Assembly (NCBI RefSeq): GCF_017357425.1
Contig: NZ_CP014571.1
Span: 4,092,001 to 4,156,000, forward strand
DNA from: Arthrobacter sp. D5-1
GTDB taxonomy: Bacteria; Actinomycetota; Actinomycetes; Actinomycetales; Micrococcaceae
Direction of reading: 5' to 3'
DNA length: 64,000 nucleotides
Part shown: piece after piece, positions 43,863 to 51,893 of the stretch
How the letters are laid out: every line of letters begins with the position of its first letter
Position numbering within the stretch: the first letter of the stretch is position 1
Position numbers and translations under genes: made by a program
The notes under the pieces: model-generated
What the model saw: the letters and a program-made list of their open reading frames with translations, nothing else
What the model was told of the DNA's origin: nothing
The model's database searches: none

Positions 43863-43916
43863 TTCGATGGCTTGCTGCGCATTAGACGTCTCCTACCATC
43901 GAATGCACAGCAAGCC
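43863..43916. other. Two mutually exclusive hairpins behind the exporter genes
   Basis: TTCGATGG (43863-43870) can pair with CCATCGAA (43896-43903), and GGCTTGCTGCGCATT (43869-43883) with 43902-43916 with one mismatch. The two pairings share bases on both sides, so only one can form at a time. It lies 30 bases after the exporter stop and 131 bases before the aldo-keto reductase start. It could be a terminator-like end or a regulatory leader. Otherwise the gap 43834-44046 appears empty. Confidence 0.6.
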
Positions 43917-44046
43917 CCCGAATCGGGCTTCACCGCGGACACGGCCAAGGTCCATGTCAGGGAACCCAGCAGGAATACCCACCGCGTCCACGGAGTTCAC
44001 GCCAACAAAGGGCCCTCTGGAACACCTACGCGCATTGGAGAAATTC

Positions 44047-45054
44047 ATGACTGCAGTTCAACTCGGCGACGGCCTCAAGGTCAGCCCCCTCGGCTTCGGC
44101 GGGATGGCCCTGACCCCGGTCTACGGCGGAATCGATCCTGAAGACGGCCTGCAAACACTGAGGCATGCGGTGGACGCAGGTATCACGTTTATCGACACCG
44201 CAGATGTTTACGGTGCCGGCAGCAACGAGGAACTCGTGGGCAGGCTCCTGAAGGAGCGGCGCGACGAAATCCAGGTGGCCACGAAGTTTGGAATTGAGGG
44301 CAACCCCGCGGACGGGTACACGGGAGTCCGCGGGGATGCGCCCTACATCAGGCAAGCGGCGGAAGCGAGCCTCCGCCGCCTGGACACTGACGTGATTGAC
44401 CTCTATTACCTGCACCGCCGAGACCTCCGCGTTCCGATAGTGGAAACCGTGGAGGCTATGGCGGAGCTGGTCCGTGAGGGCAAGGTCCGGCACCTCGGGC
44501 TGTCGGAAGTGACAGCCGAGGAACTCAGGCAAGCCAACGCCGTCCATCCCATTGCCGCGGTCCAGAGTGAGTGGTCAATCTGGAGCAGGGATGTTGAACT
44601 CAACGTTGTTCCTGCAGCCAAGGAACTTGGCGTGGGGTTCGTGCCGTATTCGCCACTGGGCCGTGGTTTCCTTACAGGAACCGTCAGCGCGGGCGATCTG
44701 GGCGAGAACGATTTCCGCCACAAGATCCCCCGTTTTGGTGGCGAGGCACTTGATGCGAACCAGGCCGTGGTGGCCGCGGTTCGCGAGGTAGCCAGCGGGC
44801 TGGATGCAACTCCGGCCCAGGTAGCCCTGGCTTGGCTGTTCGCCCAAGGTCAGCGCCTTGGGATTTCCGTGGTTCCCATCCCCGGCACGCGCAAAACGCA
44901 CCGGATCGACGAGAACCTGGGGGCACTGTCCCTGCAACTGGGGACAGCACAACTTGAGGTGCTCGACCAGGCCGCGGCCGCCGTCGTGGGTTCACGATCG
45001 GCCGACCCCAACTGGGTGTCACAGGGCCGCGAAGCCAACCCGGCAACTGCATAG
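44047..45054 (+). CDS. Aldo/keto reductase
   Basis: 335 residues, TIM barrel with the full catalytic tetrad: D50 and Y55 in FIDTADVYG, K80 in VATKFG and H123 in YYLHRRD. VVPIPGTRKTHRIDENLGA is the NADPH-binding end. The group resembles AKR11/AKR13 (YdbC/IolS-like). The ATG at 44047 follows GGAG at eight bases. Reduces aldehydes or ketones with NADPH; the natural substrate is unknown. Confidence 0.9.
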   Translation: MTAVQLGDGLKVSPLGFGGMALTPVYGGIDPEDGLQTLRHAVDAGITFIDTADVYGAGSNEELVGRLLKERRDEIQVATKFGIEGNPADGYTGVRGDAPYIRQAAEASLRRLDTDVIDLYYLHRRDLRVPIVETVEAMAELVREGKVRHLGLSEVTAEELRQANAVHPIAAVQSEWSIWSRDVELNVVPAAKELGVGFVPYSPLGRGFLTGTVSAGDLGENDFRHKIPRFGGEALDANQAVVAAVREVASGLDATPAQVALAWLFAQGQRLGISVVPIPGTRKTHRIDENLGALSLQLGTAQLEVLDQAAAAVVGSRSADPNWVSQGREANPATA

Positions 45055-45063
45055 ACTGACACG

Positions 45064-45714
45064 ATGGATTCGCTTATTCACTCATTGCGTGACGTCACCA
45101 TTCGCAGCATCTCCGTCAGCGAGATGAACAACAACGTGTACCTGTTGACCTCGAAGTCCACGGGTGCGCAGTTGTTGATCGACGCCGCCGACGACCTTCC
45201 GGCCATTCAGCAACTGCTCGAGGACAGTGCCACGGACACGGCCACGAAGCCGAAACTGATCCGGATTGCCACCACCCACCAGCACTGGGACCACGTCCGG
45301 GCGCTGCCGGAGTTGGTCGCCTTTACCGGTGCCAGCACTTCCGCAGGAGCGGACGACGCCGATGCGTTGCCTGTTCCGGTGGATGTCCGGCTGGGTCACG
45401 GCGACGTTGAGCGGTTTGACGACATCGAGATCACGGCAATCCACCTGCGTGGACACACCCCTGGCTCGATCGCCTTCGTGTACCAGGATCCGGACGGGCC
45501 GGCCCACATTTTCAGTGGGGACTCGTTGTTTCCGGGAGGCGTCGGCAACACACAGAAAGATCCTGCACGCTTCACTTCACTGTTGAACGACGTGTCGGAA
45601 CGACTGTTCGACGCCTATCCGGACGATACCCTGGTGCACCCGGGCCATGGATTACCCACGACCCTCGGAGCCGAGCGGCCACACCTTGCGGAGTGGCGCG
45701 CCCGAGGCTGGTAA
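45064..45714 (+). CDS. MBL-fold hydrolase, glyoxalase II-like
   Basis: 216 residues. The metal motif THQHWDH (about 76-82) is the standard HxHxDH, with H in LRGHTPGS, D in FSGDSLFPGGVG and H in HPGHG completing a binuclear site. VEMNNNVYLLT at the start is typical of glyoxalase II relatives. Nine bases behind the aldo-keto reductase, so the two may be co-transcribed and act on the same reactive aldehyde. Its TAA is directly followed by a palindromic repeat. Confidence 0.88.
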   Translation: MDSLIHSLRDVTIRSISVSEMNNNVYLLTSKSTGAQLLIDAADDLPAIQQLLEDSATDTATKPKLIRIATTHQHWDHVRALPELVAFTGASTSAGADDADALPVPVDVRLGHGDVERFDDIEITAIHLRGHTPGSIAFVYQDPDGPAHIFSGDSLFPGGVGNTQKDPARFTSLLNDVSERLFDAYPDDTLVHPGHGLPTTLGAERPHLAEWRARGW

Positions 45715-45849
45715 CTTGCGGGGCCTGCTCTGCGCACTATTCCTCGTGGAAAGCGTGTAGAGCGGGCCTCACAACGTTGAGCCCTGGAGTTGCGAGGCCT
45801 GCTCTGCGCTCCATTCCTTTCGGAAAGCGTGTAGAGCGGGCCTCACAAC
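45715..45849. repeat. Pair of 61-bp palindromes, locus 1
   Basis: Copies at 45715-45775 and 45789-45849, separated by 13 bp. Each has arms of the type GTTGCGAGGCCTGCTCTGC and the complementary GAGCGGGCCTCACAAC around a central stem. The pair fills the gap between the convergent MBL and DEAD-box genes, beginning on the base after the MBL stop codon. Confidence 0.9.
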
Positions 45850-45855
45850 GGGAGG

Positions 45856-47586
45856 TTAGCGGCCGCGACGCTCGTTGGACGCGGGAGCCGAAGCACGACG
45901 CGGGCCGCTGCGTGCCGGACGACCTGCGCCGGAGCCACCGCGGCCGGAGTTGCCGGAGGCACCCGAACCGTAGGATCCACCGGACGCAGCGCCCGTAGCA
46001 GAGGACCATACGGCCTTGTTTCCGCCGGTGCGGGTGCTCGTGGTGGACGCCGTGCGCGGAGCCGAAGCTGAGCGCTGACCCGTAGCCGGACGACCGCTCC
46101 TGCCGCTCTGGCCCTGTGAGCCGGGAACGTCGTTGCGGTGAGTGGAAGCTGCCTTGCCGCGACCGCGTGAGCTGCGGGCGACGTCGTCGTTCATTGCTGC
46201 CCGACGCTCAGCGCGGTTGACGTCCGTACGAACCGGCTCAGCCGCGACCTTGCCGCGTCCGTTGCGGCCGCCACGGCCACCAGCGGTGGGAGCAGCCTGC
46301 GTGGAACGGCGTGCGCGCTTGCGCTGGGCGTTGGCGCCGGTGGACGTGCCGCCACCCTGCGGGGCTTTCGCCGCGAGGAGGGCTGCACGGGTGCGGGGAT
46401 CAACCTTGTCAGCGATGTCGCCCACGAGCTCGGCAACCAACGGGGAGTTGGCCGTGACGCGCTCGAAATTGACGTCAACGCCGGCAGCCTTCATGAGCTT
46501 CTTGACGTCGCTCTGCTGCTCGGGGAGGGTCAGCGTAACCACAGTGCCATCGGAACCTGCGCGTGCCGTACGGCCGGAGCGGTGCAGGTAAGCCTTGTGC
46601 TCTGTGGGCGGGTCCACGTGGATGACGAGTTCGACGTCGTCAACGTGCACGCCGCGGGCTGCGACGTCGGTGGCCACCAGGACGCGGACGTCACCGTTGG
46701 AGAACTCGGCAAGGTTGCGGTCGCGGGCGTTCTGCGACAGGTTGCCGTGAAGGTCGACGGCGGGGATGCCGGCGTCGGTGAGGGTCTTGGCAAGCTTACG
46801 GGCGTGGTGCTTGGTCCGCATGAAGAGGACGCGGCGACCGGCACCGGAGGCCAGTTCAACGATGAGCTGCTTCTTGACGGTCTGGTCGTTGACCACCAGG
46901 ACGTGGTGTTCCATGGTGGTGACAGCGGCCTGGGGATCGTCCACGGAGTGCGTCAGCGGGTTGGAAAGGTAACGGTTGACCAGTTTGTCAACACCGTTAT
47001 CCAACGTCGCGGAGAAGAGCAGGCGCTGACCCTGGGTGGGGGTCATGTCCATGAGCTTCTTGACGACCGGGAGGAAGCCGAGGTCGGCCATGTGGTCAGC
47101 CTCGTCCAGCACGGTGACCTCAACGGCTTCGAGGGTCAGGATGCGCTGGCGGATCAGGTCTTCGAGGCGGCCCGGGCAGGCGATGACGATGTCGACGCCG
47201 GCGCGCAGTGCCTTTTCCTGGCGTGCCTGGGAGATGCCGCCGTAGATCACCGTGGTGTTCAGGCCCATGGCCTTGGCCAGCGGCTCAATGGTGGCGTTGA
47301 TCTGGGTTGCCAGTTCACGCGTCGGTGCAAGGACGAGGCCCATGGGGCGGCCCGGCTTGCGGAAGTGCTTTGCTTCGCGCTCGGCCAAGCGGGCCACGAG
47401 CGGGATGGCGAAAGCGATGGTCTTGCCGGAACCGGTGCGGCCCCGGCCCAGAACGTCGCGGCCTGCGAGCGTATCCGGGAGGGTCTTCACCTGGATGGGG
47501 AATGCCTCTTCGATGCCATCTGCGGCAAGAGACTCAGCAATGGGCTTGGGCGTGCCAAGGGCAGCAAAAGTAGTCATAAACTTCAT
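45856..47586 (-). CDS. DEAD-box RNA helicase
   Basis: 576 residues. Core motifs: Q motif (AFPIQVKTLP), GRGRTGSGKT, PTRELA, CPGRLEDL, DEAD, SAT, and in the second domain DVAARGVHVD and HRSGRTARAG. The last ~170 residues are a low-complexity Arg/Gly/Ser/Ala tail likely to bind RNA, as in cold-shock and ribosome-assembly helicases of actinobacteria. Start at 47586 or 47577. The leader region is long. The gene is framed on both sides by pairs of 61-bp palindromes. Confidence 0.92.
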   Translation of the reverse strand: MKFMTTFAALGTPKPIAESLAADGIEEAFPIQVKTLPDTLAGRDVLGRGRTGSGKTIAFAIPLVARLAEREAKHFRKPGRPMGLVLAPTRELATQINATIEPLAKAMGLNTTVIYGGISQARQEKALRAGVDIVIACPGRLEDLIRQRILTLEAVEVTVLDEADHMADLGFLPVVKKLMDMTPTQGQRLLFSATLDNGVDKLVNRYLSNPLTHSVDDPQAAVTTMEHHVLVVNDQTVKKQLIVELASGAGRRVLFMRTKHHARKLAKTLTDAGIPAVDLHGNLSQNARDRNLAEFSNGDVRVLVATDVAARGVHVDDVELVIHVDPPTEHKAYLHRSGRTARAGSDGTVVTLTLPEQQSDVKKLMKAAGVDVNFERVTANSPLVAELVGDIADKVDPRTRAALLAAKAPQGGGTSTGANAQRKRARRSTQAAPTAGGRGGRNGRGKVAAEPVRTDVNRAERRAAMNDDVARSSRGRGKAASTHRNDVPGSQGQSGRSGRPATGQRSASAPRTASTTSTRTGGNKAVWSSATGAASGGSYGSGASGNSGRGGSGAGRPARSGPRRASAPASNERRGR

Positions 47587-47863
47587 GTCTTTCGGGCGGT
47601 GTCCAGTTGCGGACATCGGCCCCCGACGCCGGTTGGGCCAGGGGTTCGCCGAGGAAAAGTCAGGTGGTCTACCGATTCGCTTCAACAGCGGTGACCGGGA
47701 CCAAATAGAACGCGTTCATCGACGCAGGATGTGCCTCTCACATGAAAAATGCCCCGCCGCGCAGCCTTTCAGGCCACCTGCTTTAGGGCGTCACCGCACA
47801 TCAAGTGTTCCCAGCTTAGCAGTGATCGGCGCGAAGCCTTGCATCGGGGCAGGTCAGGCTCCC
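47587..47863 (-). promoter_or_regulatory. Long leader region of the DEAD-box gene
   Basis: 277 bases without a credible gene on either strand. On the minus strand, GCC-TGAAA-GGC (near 47770-47780) followed by a GC-rich stretch and TTTTT at about 47753-47757 looks like a possible attenuator. Known cold-shock helicases often carry regulatory leaders. I cannot place the promoter reliably. Confidence 0.35.
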
Positions 47864-47998
47864 GTTGCGAGGCCCGCTTTACACGCATCCGGGCTCGAAT
47901 AACGTGCAGAGCGGGCCTCACAACTCACCCACCCCGCGTTGCGAGGCCCGCTTTGCACGCATCCCGGCTCGAATAACGTGCAGAGCGGGCCTCGCAAC
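47864..47998. repeat. Pair of 61-bp palindromes, locus 2
   Basis: Copies at 47864-47924 and 47938-47998, again exactly 61 bp each and 13 bp apart. Arms read GTTGCGAGGCCCGCTTTGC and the complement GCAGAGCGGGCCTCGCAAC. The right copy ends three bases from the stop codon of the MFS gene at 48002. The centre GGCTCGAATAACG is shared by these two copies but differs from those of locus 1. Confidence 0.92.
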
Positions 47999-48001
47999 GA
48001 G

Positions 48002-49408
48002 TCAGGCGTGGCGCGAGAGCTCGGGTTTCGCGCCCGTGGCACCCATTCCGCTAGCCGCAGAAGCCGCACGGACTGCGACGCGCGGCGCGATCAGGACCCC
48101 GACGACGGCGATCACCGCCGTCAGCGCGAAGACCCCCGCAAACGGGTTCGTCGTCGTAAAGGCGGTAAAGACGAGTCCCGTGAGAGCCAGGGAGAGCGCG
48201 CCGCCGAGGGAATCGGAGATGGACATGGCCGCGCTGTTGAAACCTTGGTTTTCCGGGGTGGACAGTGCCAACGTGATGACGGACAACCGCGGGTACATCA
48301 GGCCCATCCCAGCGCCCGCGAGGATCCAGCCGCCGATCGCCACGGCCGCGGGCAGGGCAAACGCGGCCGTCACCAGCGTGGAGATCACGGCAACCAGCAC
48401 CAGCGCGGCCCCGATTTTCACGGCCAGATCATCGGCCAGCCGAGCACCAAGACGCCCCTGAACGGCAGAAGCCCCAGCCCAGGCCAGGGCAGCGCCGGTC
48501 AGGGTGAGCCCGGCAAATGTCGGCGTGAACGCGTAACGCTCAGTCAACAGGTACGGCAGGTACACCTCGGCCCCAAAGAACGCCGCAGATGCGAGCCCGC
48601 GCACCAGAATCACGCTGGGCAACCCTCTGCGTGCGGTCAACGTTCCGCGGGGCACCAGTGGGCGGACCGCCATCAGTGCAAGGACAAGCGCGACGACGGC
48701 AATCGCCCCGCCCACGCCCGGAACCTCCGCGGACAGGTTCAGCCCCAGGACAGCGACGGCGGCGAGCGCCGCCCAGCCCATCCGTCCGAACGCCCACGGG
48801 ACGGGTTCGGCAGCGGGTTCGGAGTTCATCCCCCGGACAGCCGGAACCACCATCAGCAGTGCCGGCACCACCAGGCCAACCACCCCGAGGAACACCCAGT
48901 GCCAGCTGCTCAATTGGGCCACGACACCTGCGGCGAAGGGGCCCACCAAGGACGGAACCACCCAGGATGCCGCGAAGGCAGCAAAGATCTTGGGGTGCAG
49001 TGCGGGCGGGTAGACGCGGGCCACCAACACGTAGAGGGCAACAGTCATTGCCCCTCCACCGAGCCCCTGCACCAGCCGTCCCAGGACCAGGATTTCCATG
49101 GCGCCTGCCATGCCGGCGATCAGCAGACCCGCCACGAACAACGCCACCGAGGAATACAGGGGCGCCGCCGGACCACGGCGATCGGACCAGTTACCCGCAG
49201 CCACCATGCCCATCACGCCTGTTGCCAGCGGCCCGGCAAAGGCCAGTGCGTACAGGCTGGCTCCGTCGAGGTCGCGGCTCACCAGCGGCATGATGGTGGT
49301 GACTGCGAGGGACTCGAACGCGCTGAGGAATACCAGCGCGCAGGCACCCACGGTGGCCAGCAAGTAGGGGCGGCTCAGAATCCCGGCCGTTGAGGTGTCA
49401 GAGGTCAT
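48002..49408 (-). CDS. MFS transporter under SoxR control
   Basis: 468 residues with about 12-14 membrane segments. ESLAVTTIMPLVSRDLDG and the loop GNWSDRRGPAAPLYSSV (motif A) place it in the DHA2-like drug exporter group. It is divergent from soxR, and a SoxR box lies in the gap at 49424-49443, so it is probably induced by redox-cycling compounds, which it may export. Similar SoxR-linked exporters occur in Streptomyces. Confidence 0.88.
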   Translation of the reverse strand: MTSDTSTAGILSRPYLLATVGACALVFLSAFESLAVTTIMPLVSRDLDGASLYALAFAGPLATGVMGMVAAGNWSDRRGPAAPLYSSVALFVAGLLIAGMAGAMEILVLGRLVQGLGGGAMTVALYVLVARVYPPALHPKIFAAFAASWVVPSLVGPFAAGVVAQLSSWHWVFLGVVGLVVPALLMVVPAVRGMNSEPAAEPVPWAFGRMGWAALAAVAVLGLNLSAEVPGVGGAIAVVALVLALMAVRPLVPRGTLTARRGLPSVILVRGLASAAFFGAEVYLPYLLTERYAFTPTFAGLTLTGAALAWAGASAVQGRLGARLADDLAVKIGAALVLVAVISTLVTAAFALPAAVAIGGWILAGAGMGLMYPRLSVITLALSTPENQGFNSAAMSISDSLGGALSLALTGLVFTAFTTTNPFAGVFALTAVIAVVGVLIAPRVAVRAASAASGMGATGAKPELSRHA

Positions 49409-49423
49409 GGTGGTTACCCTAGA

Positions 49424-49443
49424 ACCTCAACTAATGTTGAGGT
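49424..49443. promoter_or_regulatory. SoxR box
   Basis: ACCTCAAC-TAAT-GTTGAGGT is a perfect 20-bp palindrome that matches the known SoxR operator (CCTCAAgttaacTTGAGG) in both arms. It lies between the divergent MFS and soxR genes, 31 bases before the soxR start. Confidence 0.93.
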
Positions 49444-49474
49444 CAATCCACCACCCTCCACCGGAAGCAATCCC

Positions 49475-49960
49475 ATGTCGCAAGCCCCAACCCACCGGCC
49501 ACTCACCATTGGCGAGCTGTCCGAGCGCAGTGGAGTGTCGCCGTCGGCCCTTCATTTCTACGAACGCAACGGGCTCATCGAAGCCGAACGCACTGCCGGC
49601 AACCAGCGGCGGTACCGGCGCGACATGCTGCGGCGGGTCGCGTTCATCAAGACCTCCCAGCGGGTGGGCCTGCCGTTGAAGGACATCCGCGAGGCGTTGG
49701 CTTCCCTGCCGGACGGCCGGACCCCCACCAAGCGCGATTGGGCCAAACTGTCGCTGCGGTGGCGCGAGGAGTTGGACCAGCGGATCGCCGCACTGGAGCA
49801 TCTGCGTAACGACCTTGACGGGTGCATCGGCTGTGGCTGCTTGAGCCTGAAATCGTGCACGCTGCAGAACCCGTCGGACGAGCTCGGTGCCTCCGGCGCC
49901 GGTGCCCAACGCTGGACTTTGCCGAACCAGCAACAGGCATTGCCTTCTGTCCGCCCGTAG
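49475..49960 (+). CDS. soxR: SoxR redox-sensing MerR-family regulator
   Basis: 161 residues. MerR helix-turn-helix LTIGELSERSGVSPSALHFYERNGLI at 10-35, dimer helix to about 115, and the [2Fe-2S] cluster motif C117-x2-C120-x-C122-x5-C128 (CIGCGCLSLKSC). Activated by oxidation of the cluster, in actinobacteria mainly by redox-active pigments and quinones. The adjacent SoxR box and exporter are the obvious targets. Confidence 0.95.
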   Translation: MSQAPTHRPLTIGELSERSGVSPSALHFYERNGLIEAERTAGNQRRYRRDMLRRVAFIKTSQRVGLPLKDIREALASLPDGRTPTKRDWAKLSLRWREELDQRIAALEHLRNDLDGCIGCGCLSLKSCTLQNPSDELGASGAGAQRWTLPNQQQALPSVRP

Positions 49961-49975
49961 CGGCACGCTTGGCAT

Positions 49976-50719
49976 ATGACTGAAATGACGCACGACGGCG
50001 GTACTCCCCTGAGCGAACACCCCACCAGTGCAGGCGCTCACCAGCACGGGCACCAGCATGAAGGAGCGCAGCAGCGCGGCCTGAACCTCCATGAGGACGC
50101 GGACAATGCAGTGGACATGTGGGACGGGATGTACCGGGAGCGGACCAAGGTCTGGAGCGGGAATCCCAACCCGCAACTGGTCGCTGAGGTCACTGGGCTG
50201 GAGCCGGGAAGGGCACTGGACCTGGGCTCCGGGGAAGGCGGTGACGCTATTTGGTTGGCCCAGCAAGGCTGGACCGTCACCGCGTTGGACGTATCCGCCG
50301 TCGCGCTTGAACGGGCAGCTGCGCATGCAGCGGAAGCCGGCCAGGGTGAACGCATCACCTGGCAGCAACAGGACCTTACCGAATGGGAGCCGGAGCCGGT
50401 CTTCGATCTGGTCTCGGCGCAATTCCTGCACTCGCCCCTCCTGCCGTGGCGGGATTCCGTGGCATTGGCGGCAGCGGCAGTCGCGCCGGGTGGCACGTTG
50501 TTAATCGTGGGTCATCACCCGCACGGCCTCCCGTCGTGGAGCCACCACCACGACTCCGGCATGTTCTTCACTCCTGAACAGCTGGCGGGCGCCCTGAGGC
50601 TGGACCGCGAGCCGTGGTTCGTGAATGTCCTGACGGACCGCGAGCGCAAGGTCTCCGGCCCCAACGGCGAGTCCGGCAGCACCTTGGACACCGTCTTGAG
50701 GGCTACCAAGCACGCTTAG
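49976..50719 (+). CDS. SAM-dependent methyltransferase
   Basis: 247 residues. After a His-rich N terminus (HQHGHQHEGAQQ, about 21-32) comes a class I methyltransferase: motif I ALDLGSGEGGDAIWLAQQG, motif II TALDVS and motif IV FDLVSAQFLHSP. Related to tellurite/thiopurine-type small-molecule methyltransferases. The His-rich start may bind metal. The gene follows soxR at 15 bases and could share its transcript. Convergent with the Lrp gene, overlapping it by four bases. Confidence 0.85.
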   Translation: MTEMTHDGGTPLSEHPTSAGAHQHGHQHEGAQQRGLNLHEDADNAVDMWDGMYRERTKVWSGNPNPQLVAEVTGLEPGRALDLGSGEGGDAIWLAQQGWTVTALDVSAVALERAAAHAAEAGQGERITWQQQDLTEWEPEPVFDLVSAQFLHSPLLPWRDSVALAAAAVAPGGTLLIVGHHPHGLPSWSHHHDSGMFFTPEQLAGALRLDREPWFVNVLTDRERKVSGPNGESGSTLDTVLRATKHA

Positions 50720-51753
50720 ATACCGTCAGGCAGCAGCTCCCCATAGGGCGGAACCACCTTGCCCGTGGCAGTCGAGTCCGGGTTCAGCATCCACCCGACC
50801 CGCTTCGCCGTGTTCAGCATGACCACGCTCTCCACCAGTTCAATGCCGGGAATCCGCTGCTGGATGGTGAGTTCCATTTCCATGACCTCGGCGAGCGAGC
50901 GCAGCCACATGATCATGGTGAAGTTGGTGCGGCCAGTGGTGGATGCGGAGAAGCGGATGTTCCGGATGGCCCGGAGTTCTGTGGCGGCGGCTTCGTGCTC
51001 GCCTGCCGGAACGTTCGCGAACCATTGGACAGTGATAGGGAAGCCTGAGAACTGCTGGGCTATTTCGCAACGGAAGGACAGCATACGGCTGTTCAGGACC
51101 CGCCCCAGTTGGCGTTGGACCGTGGCGGGATTGCGGCCCAGAGCGCGGGCGATGTCTGCTGCCGTTGCCCGACCGTCGCGCGCGAGGAACGGGATGAGCG
51201 CCAAATGGCTCTCAGGGAGCGGGACCACGATGGCGTCCGGCGCTGACGGGTTGGCTGATTCCGGCCCCGCGAGCGCCCGGAGCGCCTGTTGTTCTGCCTT
51301 GGTAAGGACGTTGAGCCGCCAGGCGTAGCCGCTGGTGTGGATCCGGGTGCAGAGGGCCGTGTGGTATTTGGTGAGTCCGCGGATCTCTTTCAGCCGGGGT
51401 AACAACTGGGTGCTGAACTGCTCCAGGTCCTGCGTGATGACCGTCAGGGTGAGGTCGCGGTTGCTGGCGGCCTCTTCAACGGTGATGACTTCGGGGAGCT
51501 GAGCCACGGCCGACGTAACATCCGGCCTCAGATGCATTTCGCAGTCGGTATCCACCATGGCCAGGCACATGTCCTTGGGATCGCCCATCAGGTGCGCCGT
51601 GGTCCAGGCTGCCCCTGCGGACTTCAACCGCTCCCATCGTGACGCCAGCGTGGTGGCGTGGACGCCCAGGACTTCACCGGCGTCGGACCAGCTGATCCGG
51701 GGCGAAATCTGCAGGGCGTTGATCAGTCGCAGATCTTCTTCACTGAGCTCCAT
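50716..51753 (-). CDS. Lrp/AsnC-family regulator with two HTH segments
   Basis: 345 residues from the ATG at 51753. An AsnC-type HTH (LSEEDLRLINALQISPRISWSDAGEVLGVHATTLASRWERL) is followed by a RAM-like domain, then a second HTH (ESHLALIPFLARDGRATAADIARALGRNPATVQRQL) and second RAM domain. This doubled layout is seen in a subset of actinobacterial Lrp proteins. Divergent from an amidohydrolase and MFS operon that it probably controls. Confidence 0.88.
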   Translation of the reverse strand: MELSEEDLRLINALQISPRISWSDAGEVLGVHATTLASRWERLKSAGAAWTTAHLMGDPKDMCLAMVDTDCEMHLRPDVTSAVAQLPEVITVEEAASNRDLTLTVITQDLEQFSTQLLPRLKEIRGLTKYHTALCTRIHTSGYAWRLNVLTKAEQQALRALAGPESANPSAPDAIVVPLPESHLALIPFLARDGRATAADIARALGRNPATVQRQLGRVLNSRMLSFRCEIAQQFSGFPITVQWFANVPAGEHEAAATELRAIRNIRFSASTTGRTNFTMIMWLRSLAEVMEMELTIQQRIPGIELVESVVMLNTAKRVGWMLNPDSTATGKVVPPYGELLPDGI

Positions 51754-51830
51754 GAGCCAATTCTCCCAAAAGCCTGCATTTTTTCCGCCAAATCCATGGC
51801 TTATGTGCATATTTCCAGATGTTTCCCGAC

Positions 51831-51843
51831 ATGTGAATCACAT
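51831..51843. promoter_or_regulatory. 13-bp perfect palindrome in the Lrp/amidohydrolase gap
   Basis: ATGTGAATCACAT is a perfect inverted repeat in the 140-bp gap between the divergent genes, 51 bases before the amidohydrolase start. It is a candidate operator for the Lrp protein. The spacing of one base between TGTGA and TCACA does not fit CRP. Confidence 0.5.
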
Positions 51844-51893
51844 CACCCCAGAATGGCATGAGGAACCCATTCCCGGAAAGACCAGGAGAACCC

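Noticed and set aside
51831..51843. CRP-type site
   Set aside because: TGTGA and TCACA are separated by one base instead of six, so the geometry is wrong for CRP.
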